Program-made: the position numbers and the translations under genes
Shown here: in pieces, positions 23,960-32,288 of the stretch
How positions within the stretch are numbered: position 1 is the first letter of the stretch
How the letters are laid out: each line of letters opens with the position of its first letter
Origin: Candidatus Moraniibacteriota bacterium
GTDB taxonomy: Bacteria; Patescibacteriota; Minisyncoccia; Moranbacterales; UBA11712
Reading direction: 5' to 3'
Length of the DNA stretch: 35,651 nucleotides
Assembly: GCA_028716005.1 (NCBI GenBank)
Contig: JAQUQQ010000004.1
Coordinates: forward strand, 1-35,651
The notes under the pieces: model-generated
What the model was told of the DNA's origin: nothing
Seen by the model: only the letters and a program-made list of their open reading frames with translations
The model's database searches: none

Positions 23960-24106
23960 ATGTTGGAAAAAGAAGAAAATTTACAAATAAACGAGGAAAA
24001 AGAAAAGCAGGATCTCGATAATCTTGTCGGCTTCTTTGATTTGCTCTTAAAAATCGACATGCGGATCAACCCGGATAATTATAAGCAAAAACAAAGCCAT
24101 GATTGA
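23960..24106 (+). CDS. Small ORF (48 aa) overlapping the start of the Rep-like gene
   Basis: MLEKEENLQINEEKEKQDLDNLVGFFDLLLKIDMRINPDNYKQKQSHD*; not in ORF track (<60 aa); 8-nt overlap with 24099 start. Confidence 0.5.
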   Translation: MLEKEENLQINEEKEKQDLDNLVGFFDLLLKIDMRINPDNYKQKQSHD

Positions 24107-25223
24107 CACGATTGTCATCTCTATTCAGCCAAAAAAATTCGTTTCAGAAAGCGATCTTTTCGGCGCGGGCTGGGATCTTCAAAACTTCAGCCAAGGATAT
24201 AAAAAGTTTGTTAAAAATCAGTCTGCCGAACAAAAGCGCGATAAAATATATCGGCCCCGGCCGCGATTCATCAATCGAGGAATTAGCGGATTGCTTCAGT
24301 TCGAGTTTTCCATTCCGAAGCTGATATTTGGAAATAATGTCGATGAAGTTTGCGAAAATGATTTTGATAATATTTTGCAAACACTTCAGGCGCGCCTTCG
24401 CGATTTCGGAATTTACCAGTACAATCAGGATTTGCGGAAAGCCAGCGTTTCGGTTTTTCATCCCTCGAAGAATATTTTGCTTTCCGAAGGCTATACGGCA
24501 AGCGGAGTAATCAAGGAATTGAGGAAAATAAACCTTACGCAGAAAATGGATTTAACCCGGGACAGCTTCAAAAACGACGGCCATGCCCTTCATCTTCACG
24601 CCAATTCTCATGAGCTTGTCGTTTATGACAAGATTCCTGATCTGATTAAGCCGAAAGGCCGGGCCGAGGACAAGGACAAAACATCAATGCAGTTATCCTT
24701 GTTCCAACAATTCAAAAAGCAAGATCGTCCGCCGGAAATTTTGAGGATCGAGGCAAGGCTGGCCAACAAGAGGAAAATGAACGCCGTCCTTGAAAAAAAC
24801 GGCTTTGCCAAAAATCCGACATTCGAGGATATATTCAAGGAAAGCGTATGTAAAAAAATAGTCGCGAGCTACTGGAACGAAATAGTCATAAAGGAAAATC
24901 TGTTTCTTTTCGGCCTCTCATCCGGCCCGAAGCAAGTTTTGAAAAACCTGATAAAAAGCTATCCGTGTATAAAGCCGAAAGAGGCAGCTTACCTCGTGGG
25001 ATTGGATAGGCTAAGCAAGGACGAGAACGGCATAAGAGAATTACGAGGGATGCTGGAGAAACAAGCCACGCGCCGAACTTGGTATAGGATCGCAAATGAC
25101 ATGAAAAAGCTCAACGCGATCCAAAATCCCGCCTCTTGCCACGGCTGGATCAGGCAAGTCCGCGATCAAATCGAGGCATTTCAGCCCCTAAAAATAGATG
25201 ATTTGCTATGTAAAGAAATGTAA
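24099..25223 (+). CDS. Phage/plasmid replication-initiation-like protein
   Basis: MIDTIVISI…, LQFEFSIPKLIFGNNVDEV, HELVVYDKIPDL, LRIEARLANKRKMNAVL: layout typical of gpII/CRI-like Rep proteins. Confidence 0.6.
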   Translation: MIDTIVISIQPKKFVSESDLFGAGWDLQNFSQGYKKFVKNQSAEQKRDKIYRPRPRFINRGISGLLQFEFSIPKLIFGNNVDEVCENDFDNILQTLQARLRDFGIYQYNQDLRKASVSVFHPSKNILLSEGYTASGVIKELRKINLTQKMDLTRDSFKNDGHALHLHANSHELVVYDKIPDLIKPKGRAEDKDKTSMQLSLFQQFKKQDRPPEILRIEARLANKRKMNAVLEKNGFAKNPTFEDIFKESVCKKIVASYWNEIVIKENLFLFGLSSGPKQVLKNLIKSYPCIKPKEAAYLVGLDRLSKDENGIRELRGMLEKQATRRTWYRIANDMKKLNAIQNPASCHGWIRQVRDQIEAFQPLKIDDLLCKEM

Positions 25224-25263
25224 AGTATAATGGAATAGTGCTAATTATGAATATTTAATCGGT

Positions 25264-25506
25264 ATGAATAATGACAAGAAGCAAAAGGGAGAACTTATTG
25301 ATCCGGTTAATACGCAGGATTTGACAGGTTATTTGGTGGAAGCAGAGCAAATACCGGAGGAAGGAGAGTCAGCAGACGATTTTATGAAAAGAACAAAATG
25401 GACGCTGGAAAAGGAAAACTATTGGCGAAAAGTGAACGGAATGCCGCTATTAAAAAGCGAGCAGGAATACCGCAATTTGTTAGAAGATAAGCTAAAAGAT
25501 GAATAG
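25264..25506 (+). CDS. Hypothetical protein (80 aa)
   Basis: ORF in same-strand cluster, overlaps next start by 8 nt. Confidence 0.6.
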   Translation: MNNDKKQKGELIDPVNTQDLTGYLVEAEQIPEEGESADDFMKRTKWTLEKENYWRKVNGMPLLKSEQEYRNLLEDKLKDE

Positions 25507-25963
25507 ACTATCTTACAAAGTAATCAAAGAAAATGAGAATATGCAACCAATTTGCCCGATTTTTCAGATTGTTTTGGACGATAAAGAAACTGGATTTTAT
25601 TTTGACGTTGCAGGATTGGAATTGAGCAGCAAAAAGAGCGGGATATTTCCTATTGTCATCGGCAGATGTGATGTTATAGGTTGTTGCGGAATGTATATCG
25701 AAGTTGCTCAAAAACAGGATAAAGTTTTTTGGAAAAAATTTTGGAACGGGCAATGTTGCGGCGAGCCAGAACCGGATGACGAGTTGAAAGAATTTCGTTT
25801 CGCAGACGGCTTTATAATAAAACCACCTCTTGAGTTCGACATAAAAGAATATCATAATATTTTCGAACAGATTTGGAAAGAATTGCCGAAATTTAAAAGC
25901 GAGTGTGAAAAATATAAAAGAGATTTGATTGACTATAAAGCAGGGAAATTATTTCGTATTTAG
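25499..25963 (+). CDS. Hypothetical protein (154 aa)
   Basis: ORF in operon-like spacing; alternative start at Met15. Confidence 0.6.
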   Translation: MNRLSYKVIKENENMQPICPIFQIVLDDKETGFYFDVAGLELSSKKSGIFPIVIGRCDVIGCCGMYIEVAQKQDKVFWKKFWNGQCCGEPEPDDELKEFRFADGFIIKPPLEFDIKEYHNIFEQIWKELPKFKSECEKYKRDLIDYKAGKLFRI

Positions 25964-25980
25964 CAGATAAGATTTATTAA

Positions 25981-26169
25981 ATGACTAATAAAAATCAAAC
26001 AAGAGAATTCTATACGGCAAAAGAGCTGGCCGACAAACTACAGCTCAATATAATGACGATTTATCGTTATATTGACGCTGGAAAATTGAAAGCTTATAAA
26101 ATAGGAAAAGAATTCCGGATTGATAAAAAAGAGTTTATCAAATTTTTGAAACAAGCTAAAGTAAATTAG
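25981..26169 (+). CDS. Excisionase/MerR-type HTH DNA-binding protein
   Basis: FYTAKELADKLQLNIMTIYRYIDAGKLKAYKIGKEFRIDKKEFIKFLKQ. Confidence 0.92.
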   Translation: MTNKNQTREFYTAKELADKLQLNIMTIYRYIDAGKLKAYKIGKEFRIDKKEFIKFLKQAKVN

Positions 26170-26171
26170 TT

Positions 26172-27899
26172 ATGAAAAAAATAACACGAACACCGGAAGA
26201 TAATAAAAAAGCACAATTAGAGAACGAAATTTCACGGCTAAAGAAAAAGATTGAAAAATACGAAGCGATAGAGCTCAAACAAAATCGCTTTGGCTTGGTT
26301 TGGCTTGATGTGCCGGAAGCCTTTGAAGACGATGTTGAAAATAAATTACCTATTCTTGAAGAAGTGCCGAAACTGGCAATAAACAGCAAAGACGGCAAGC
26401 CAGCACACTTGCTGATCGAGGGCGACAACTACCACGCTTTGACTTGCTTAAACTATACCCACAAAGGCAAGGTTGATGTTATTTATATTGATCCGCCATA
26501 CAATACAGGATCGGATGGTTTTAAATATAAAGACAAGAGAATATTAAAAGAATATCCAGACGGGACGCTAGTACCAAAGGAAAGCCCATTAAGGCATAGC
26601 TACTGGTTGTCCTTTATGAAAAAACGTCTTGAACTTGCAAAAGATATTCTGAAGCAAACCGGAGTTATTTTTATAAGTATAGATGATAATGAAGTCGCAC
26701 AACTAAGATTATTATGTGATGAAATTTTTGGAACTGAAAATTTTATAGAAACCATTATATGGAAAAAAAGAGCCACACCACCAAATGATCGTGAAATTGG
26801 AAGAAACCACGAATATATTTTGTGTTATGGCAAAACCCAAAATGTAAATTTAAATTTACTTCCTCGCACCGAAGAGGGCTTGGCAAGATATAAAAATCCA
26901 GACAATGATCCAAACGGAGTTTGGGCAAGCTCTGATTTGAGTGCAAATGGAAAAGGTGGAAGATTAGTTCAATCTTTAGTTTTCCCCATAAAAAATCCAT
27001 TGAATAAAAAAGAGTATTGGCCGCCAAAAGATAAGTGCTGGCTTTATAACAAAGAGAAGATTAATAAGTTTTTATCTGAAGGAAGAATTGTATTTCGTAA
27101 GAGCGGTGCGCCATTCTTAAAAAGATATTTAAAGGAAGTTAGACAAGGGCAAACTGCACCAACTATTTGGGTTGACGCTGGTTTTTCTCAAGACTCCGCT
27201 CAAGAAATAAAAGATTTATTTAATGGGGAGAATATTTTTGAAAATCCTAAGCCTATAAAATTGATAAGTAGGCTTTGCTTCTTGGGAACACAAAAGAAGG
27301 ACGCAATAATTTTAGATTTTTTTGCAGGCTCTGGCACAACTGGACAAGCAGTTATGGAATTAAATGAAGAAGACGAGGGAAACAGGCGGTTTATTCTGAT
27401 TACAAACAATGACGAAATAACAAACGGCCAGAAACATAAAATAATGTCAGATATTTGCTATCCTAGAATAAAAAAAGTCATTAAAGGATATAGTCTAAAA
27501 AAAGGTTTGGATAATTCAGTGAGGTATTTTAAAACTGCCTTTGTCGGTAAAAATAATATCTTAAAAGCCGATGACGCAGATAAAATAGAGTTAGCACACA
27601 ATGCTGGTGGTATGTTGGCTATCGCCGAAAATGCCTTTGACCAAGTTGAGCAGAATGATTATTGGCAGATTTTTGAAAACAATAAACAATATACAGCCGT
27701 ATATTTCAGGGAAGAATTTGGCAAGTTTGATGACTTTGTAGAAAAAGTTAGGAAGCTAAAAAAACCAGCTGTTGTTTATATTTTTAGCTGGGAAAAGGAA
27801 TTTGAATTTAACGAATTTGAAGACGATAAGAATATAAAAATTAAAACCATCCCGCAACCTATTTTGGAAATTTATAAACAAATTTATAACCTTGTTTGA
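26172..27899 (+). CDS. mod: Type III restriction-modification DNA methyltransferase (Mod)
   Basis: DVIYIDPPYNTGSD (motif IV), DFFAGSGTTGQAVMELN (motif I); followed by Res. Confidence 0.94.
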   Translation: MKKITRTPEDNKKAQLENEISRLKKKIEKYEAIELKQNRFGLVWLDVPEAFEDDVENKLPILEEVPKLAINSKDGKPAHLLIEGDNYHALTCLNYTHKGKVDVIYIDPPYNTGSDGFKYKDKRILKEYPDGTLVPKESPLRHSYWLSFMKKRLELAKDILKQTGVIFISIDDNEVAQLRLLCDEIFGTENFIETIIWKKRATPPNDREIGRNHEYILCYGKTQNVNLNLLPRTEEGLARYKNPDNDPNGVWASSDLSANGKGGRLVQSLVFPIKNPLNKKEYWPPKDKCWLYNKEKINKFLSEGRIVFRKSGAPFLKRYLKEVRQGQTAPTIWVDAGFSQDSAQEIKDLFNGENIFENPKPIKLISRLCFLGTQKKDAIILDFFAGSGTTGQAVMELNEEDEGNRRFILITNNDEITNGQKHKIMSDICYPRIKKVIKGYSLKKGLDNSVRYFKTAFVGKNNILKADDADKIELAHNAGGMLAIAENAFDQVEQNDYWQIFENNKQYTAVYFREEFGKFDDFVEKVRKLKKPAVVYIFSWEKEFEFNEFEDDKNIKIKTIPQPILEIYKQIYNLV

Positions 27900-30277
27900 C
27901 TATGCCAGCCTTCAACCTTTTACCATTTCAAAAAACAGCCATTGATAACTTGAACGAAGCCTTTTTATGTCTTTGGAAAAAACAAGATAGGCAGTTGCCT
28001 TTGGTTTTCAAGTCCCCGACTGGAAGCGGAAAGACTTTGACGACTGCTCATTTTATAAAAGGGCTTAACCATTTGCCACAATGGAAAGTTGACAAGGCGT
28101 TTATCTGGATCACTTTTAGCGATGACTTGGCAATGCAGAGCAAGGATAAATTCAAAGAGTATTTTGAAAATAATTTGGAAAATGCGCTTTTAACTGTAAG
28201 CGATATAAGCAGGGGTAAACTATACGAAAATGATATATTGTTTTTGAACTGGCAAAAGATCGTGCAGGATAACGCCTCAACTAGAAAGCTGAAATTGCGC
28301 AAGCCGAAAGACGAAAGGTTTAAAAAAGAAAACGGAAGTTATTTTGAAGATGTAGTTTTGGAAACAAAAAAGACCGGCCGAGAGATCATTTTATTTGTAG
28401 ATGAAACACCTAATAGTAAAACCATACTGACAAAAGAAATTATTGACCTTGTAGACCCTAAAATAATCGTGCATATAACCGCAACACCAGATGACAAAGA
28501 TGTAGCAAAGGCCGCTGTACTAGACAGTTTCGTGCGAGTTGAAAGGGAAAAAGTTGTTGACGAAGGTTTGATCAAAGAAAAAATTTTGGTGCAAACAGAA
28601 GAGGATTTGGAAAAACACAAAGGCAAAGATTTGGATGAAGTGCTTTTGACTTTAGGAATGGACAAACGGAAAGAGCTGGCGGACGAATTTAAAGCGTTAG
28701 GTAAGGATATAAACCCGCTAATGCTCATCCAGTTGCCCAATGATGATAAAGAGCTTATCGCTAAAGGCGACAAAACGAAAGAAGAAGTTGTGAGCCATTT
28801 TTTAGCCGCAAAGGGCATTAAAAGTAAGCAAATAGCAAAATGGTTTGACAACAAAAAAGAAAATCTGGACTTTATAGCCGACAATGACAGCAAAGCTGAC
28901 TATATGCTTTTCAAGCAGGCTGCCGGAACGGGTTGGGACTGCCCCCGCGCTAGTGTTTTAGTAATGTTTAGAGAAATAAAAAAAGAAACTTTTTATACTC
29001 AAACAGTTGGCCGTATTTTAAGAATGGCCGAGCCGCAGGCAAAGGAAGATTACAAAAATAATCCGAATTTAAGAACCGGCTTTTTATACACGAACTATAA
29101 GCGAAGCCAAGTTGAAGTGCCGGATTTAAAGAAAAATGAAATTCCAAGCCAGTACGCTTACCGGAAAAAAGGCATTAAGAATGTTAATTTGCAATCGGCT
29201 TATATTTCACGCATTGACTATGGAGATATTCCAGCATCTTCAAAATTCCAAGAAATTTTTGGCAAATCAATGAATGAATATTTTGGAATAACCAAAAATG
29301 ATTTTTTAGGAAAAGCTGAAAAGAAATTAGAAAAAGCAGGCATAGATTTAAGTCATAAACTAACCAACAGCATTATTGCCAATGCCAAGTTTGAAGACCT
29401 TGATCAAATGGCCTATGAGTTTAAAAAGAAAGGCGTTGATGTTGAGCTGGAGATGTCAACGAACGATGTTGAAAAAACTTTTAACTATTTTTGCCTAATG
29501 CTTTTGAAAGAGCAAACAGACGAGCGGGCAAAATATACTAATGTAGCCCGTGCTTGGGGCGTGTTTAAATCGGCTATTCGTGTTTGGTTTCATTCTACAT
29601 TAAGTAAAGACAGCAATTACTATTACCGAGTTTTTGTTAAGGATATACAAAAAGGCGCAGGCAGTAAATTTAGGCCAGCTATCACTAAAGCATTGATTGA
29701 TTTTAAGCCTATTGCCCAAGTTATATTAAAAGAAAAAAAGAAAAGACAAGAAGAAAAAGAAGCCCCGACTTTTGAAATTTCCGAACGATATGATTTTACA
29801 GTTGATTATGAAGAAGTGCCACAAAAACTTTGCGCTTTGGATAAGTGCTTTGTATTGAAAGATTATAAAGGAAAACCCAACGAGCTGGATTTCATTAAAT
29901 ACCTTGAGAGCAAGAGTAAAAAGATTGACTGGTGGTTTAAAAATGGCAATTACGGCCAAGAGTATTTTGCGATCAAGTATTTTAACAGTATAGACGGCAA
30001 GGAAGCTCTATTTTACCCCGACTTCATAATACGCTTCAAAAGCGGCAGGATAGGCCTTTTTGACCCCAAAAAAGACCAAACAGCTACAGACCCGGAAACG
30101 GCGGACAAAGCCAAATCATTGGCATTAAAACTAAAAGAATTAGGCAAGGGCTATGTTGGCGGTATTGCGGTTTTTGAAAATGGCGTTTGGAATTATAACG
30201 GCTCAACAATCTATAAATATCAAAAAGGTAAAATTAGCCAAGATAAAAACTGGCAACCAATGGAAAAATTATTTTAA
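27896..30277 (+). CDS. res: Type III restriction enzyme, Res subunit (SF2 helicase + PD-(D/E)XK-like C-terminus)
   Basis: FKSPTGSGKTLTTAHF, ILFVDETPN, HITATPD, QAAGTGWDCPRASVLVMF, QTVGRILRM; YPDFIIRFKSGRIGLFDPKK. Confidence 0.93.
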   Translation: MTMPAFNLLPFQKTAIDNLNEAFLCLWKKQDRQLPLVFKSPTGSGKTLTTAHFIKGLNHLPQWKVDKAFIWITFSDDLAMQSKDKFKEYFENNLENALLTVSDISRGKLYENDILFLNWQKIVQDNASTRKLKLRKPKDERFKKENGSYFEDVVLETKKTGREIILFVDETPNSKTILTKEIIDLVDPKIIVHITATPDDKDVAKAAVLDSFVRVEREKVVDEGLIKEKILVQTEEDLEKHKGKDLDEVLLTLGMDKRKELADEFKALGKDINPLMLIQLPNDDKELIAKGDKTKEEVVSHFLAAKGIKSKQIAKWFDNKKENLDFIADNDSKADYMLFKQAAGTGWDCPRASVLVMFREIKKETFYTQTVGRILRMAEPQAKEDYKNNPNLRTGFLYTNYKRSQVEVPDLKKNEIPSQYAYRKKGIKNVNLQSAYISRIDYGDIPASSKFQEIFGKSMNEYFGITKNDFLGKAEKKLEKAGIDLSHKLTNSIIANAKFEDLDQMAYEFKKKGVDVELEMSTNDVEKTFNYFCLMLLKEQTDERAKYTNVARAWGVFKSAIRVWFHSTLSKDSNYYYRVFVKDIQKGAGSKFRPAITKALIDFKPIAQVILKEKKKRQEEKEAPTFEISERYDFTVDYEEVPQKLCALDKCFVLKDYKGKPNELDFIKYLESKSKKIDWWFKNGNYGQEYFAIKYFNSIDGKEALFYPDFIIRFKSGRIGLFDPKKDQTATDPETADKAKSLALKLKELGKGYVGGIAVFENGVWNYNGSTIYKYQKGKISQDKNWQPMEKLF

Positions 30278-30282
30278 CGAAT

Positions 30283-31773
30283 ATGAAAGCAATAATCCTT
30301 GCCCGAGTTTCGACTGAAGAACAAAAAGAGGCTGGCAATTCGTTGCCCGCTCAAATTCATCGTCTTGAGGAATACTGCAAGCGAAAGGGTTTTACTATTG
30401 CCAAGAGATTCAGCTTTGATGAAAGCGCATACAAACAAAAGCGCGATGAGTTCGATCAGGCTCTTGAATATATCAAGGGAAGCAAGGATCAGCACGCCGT
30501 ATGTTTCGACAAAGTGGATAGGTTTAGCCGGAATGTTTTCGACAAGCGCGTCCCCATGCTCTATGAGCTGGCCATGCAGAACAAAATCGAACTTCACTTT
30601 GCATCTGATAACCTTGTTGTAAATTCAGGCATTTCAGCTAATGAAAAGTTTATGTTCGGCATAGGCTTGAACTTGGCAAAATACTATTCGGACGCCGTGA
30701 GCGACAACACGAGGCGCGCGCTGGAGCAAAAACTTCGAAACGGGGAATGGATCGGCCAGTCGCGCATCGGTTATCTCAATATCATCGAAAACGGAAAAAC
30801 TGATTATGTCCTTGATCCCGAGCGAGCCGAGCTTGTCCGCAAGATGTTTGAGCTATATTCCACAAAAAGCTATTCCGTAAAAACATTAAGAGAGGAAATA
30901 ACAAAGCTGGGACTTCGAAGTCGGAACGGAATGAAGCTAAGCCCGAGCATTGTTCACAAAGTCCTCAAAGACAAGTTTTATGTCGGGATAATGACTTCAA
31001 GGGGCCGGGAATACCCCCATAAATACCCCACAATCGTCCCTAAACGGCTTTTTGAGGACGTTCAGGACATTCTGGCCAGCTACAACAAGAAAACGATAAA
31101 ATACGCCGCCAAGCCCTTTGCCTTGCGCGGATTGATACATTGCGAGAAGTGCGGATGCACGATAACCCCGGAACTGAAAAAGGGCCGCTATGTCTATTAC
31201 AGTTGCTCAAACTTCAAGGGAAATTGCGAGCGCACATGGATTCGCGAGGAAGAGTTGCTTGCGCCGATCAAAACAATGCTCCGAGATATTCAAATGCCGC
31301 AGGAAAAGGTTGATAAAGTCGTTGCGCGATTGAAGAAGATAAACGAGAACAAAAACCAGTTTCACGAACGAGCCATAAAACAGCTTCGAGCAGAATATGA
31401 TAAGATCCAGCAAAATACCGACAGGCTTTTGGATCTCCTCGTCGAAAGCAGTATTACTCGGGATATATATGACACAAAGTTGAAAGAGTACAAAGAAAAA
31501 CAATACGATATAAACATCCGGCTCGAGGATTATACAAAGGCCGATGAAAACTTCCATATTGCCGCATCTATGGTATTTTCTTTAACTAACCGGGCATTGA
31601 AAATTTTTGAAAGTTCTGAAGCAAACGAAAAACGGCAGCTCTTGAGTTTTCTACTTCAGAACTGCCGCCTATCAGGCAAAAACCTTTTATTTGAGCTGAA
31701 ATCTCCCTTCAATACCATCCTTGAACACGCTCATGATCCTTTACTGCTCCCGGGACAGGATTCGAACCTGTAA
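30283..31773 (+). CDS. Large serine recombinase
   Basis: ARVSTEEQKEAGNSLPAQIHRLEEYC, DRFSRN, recombinase domain, zinc ribbon CEKCGCTITPELKKGRYVYYSCSNFKGNCE. Stop codon lies inside tRNA-Asn. Confidence 0.95.
   Translation: MKAIILARVSTEEQKEAGNSLPAQIHRLEEYCKRKGFTIAKRFSFDESAYKQKRDEFDQALEYIKGSKDQHAVCFDKVDRFSRNVFDKRVPMLYELAMQNKIELHFASDNLVVNSGISANEKFMFGIGLNLAKYYSDAVSDNTRRALEQKLRNGEWIGQSRIGYLNIIENGKTDYVLDPERAELVRKMFELYSTKSYSVKTLREEITKLGLRSRNGMKLSPSIVHKVLKDKFYVGIMTSRGREYPHKYPTIVPKRLFEDVQDILASYNKKTIKYAAKPFALRGLIHCEKCGCTITPELKKGRYVYYSCSNFKGNCERTWIREEELLAPIKTMLRDIQMPQEKVDKVVARLKKINENKNQFHERAIKQLRAEYDKIQQNTDRLLDLLVESSITRDIYDTKLKEYKEKQYDINIRLEDYTKADENFHIAASMVFSLTNRALKIFESSEANEKRQLLSFLLQNCRLSGKNLLFELKSPFNTILEHAHDPLLLPGQDSNL
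31746..31759. repeat. attR-like direct repeat in the tRNA-Asn 3' end
   Basis: GCTCCCGGGACAGG identical to 21426-21439. Confidence 0.7.
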
Positions 31774-31818
31774 CCAATTGATTAACAGTCAACTGCTCTA
31801 CCATTGAGCTACCCGGGA
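31747..31818 (-). tRNA. tRNA-Asn (GTT)
   Basis: Minus strand TCCCGGGTAGCTCAATGGTAGAGCAGTTGACTGTTAATCAATTGGTTACAGGTTCGAATCCTGTCCCGGGAG: cloverleaf, GTT anticodon, G discriminator, no encoded CCA. Confidence 0.95.
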
Positions 31819-31830
31819 ATAATTGAATTG

Positions 31831-32094
31831 TTAAGGATTCATCCTTATATTTCCGTCTTCGATTATCTTATCAATATAATCTCTTCTCTTCAATTTCTTT
31901 AATTTCCTCTCAATAGTTCTCGCTTCTCTTATTGTTGAGTATTCTTGAGAAAAAACTAATTTTACCCCTCCAAATCTGCTCGTTGAAGGAGTTAATCTCT
32001 TGTGATGATGTTTTAGTCTTGCGTCGAGATTTGTTGTGCTTCCGATATAATATCTTTTATCCCTTAGACTTTCTAAAATATATACATGTGGCAT
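31831..32094 (-). CDS. GIY-YIG nuclease-domain protein
   Basis: MPHVYILESLRDKRYYIGSTTNLDARLKHHHKRLTPSTSRFGGVKLVFSQEYSTIREARTIERKLKKLKRRDYI. Confidence 0.93.
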   Translation of the reverse strand: MPHVYILESLRDKRYYIGSTTNLDARLKHHHKRLTPSTSRFGGVKLVFSQEYSTIREARTIERKLKKLKRRDYIDKIIEDGNIRMNP

Positions 32095-32114
32095 TGTTCA
32101 TTTTTTTTGATTGA

Positions 32115-32182
32115 GTCCCGACGCTTCGGTCGGGACCCCGACTTTACGTCGGGGCTACCCGGGCTCCGACGCGAGGTCGGAG
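32115..32182. repeat. Three tandem CCGAC/GTCGG hairpins
   Basis: GTCCCGAC-gcttcg-GTCGGGAC; CCCCGAC-tttac-GTCGGGG; CTCCGAC-gcgag-GTCGGAG. Confidence 0.8.
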
Positions 32183-32288
32183 TAAAAATATTCAATTTTC
32201 AAGAACTACGTTGGGATTATAGGTGAAAATATCTCTTTTGGCAAGATTGGACTTTCTTGCGAAAATATGCTAAACTATAATACACTCA

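Larger units (their letters stand above)
21426..31759. mobile_element. Integrative element (~10.3 kb) in tRNA-Asn: serine recombinase, type III RM, Rep-like, P63C
   Basis: 14-bp direct repeat GCTCCCGGGACAGG at 21426-21439 and 31746-31759 (tRNA 3' end); recombinase at the tRNA-proximal end; AT-rich mobile-type cargo. Confidence 0.75.
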
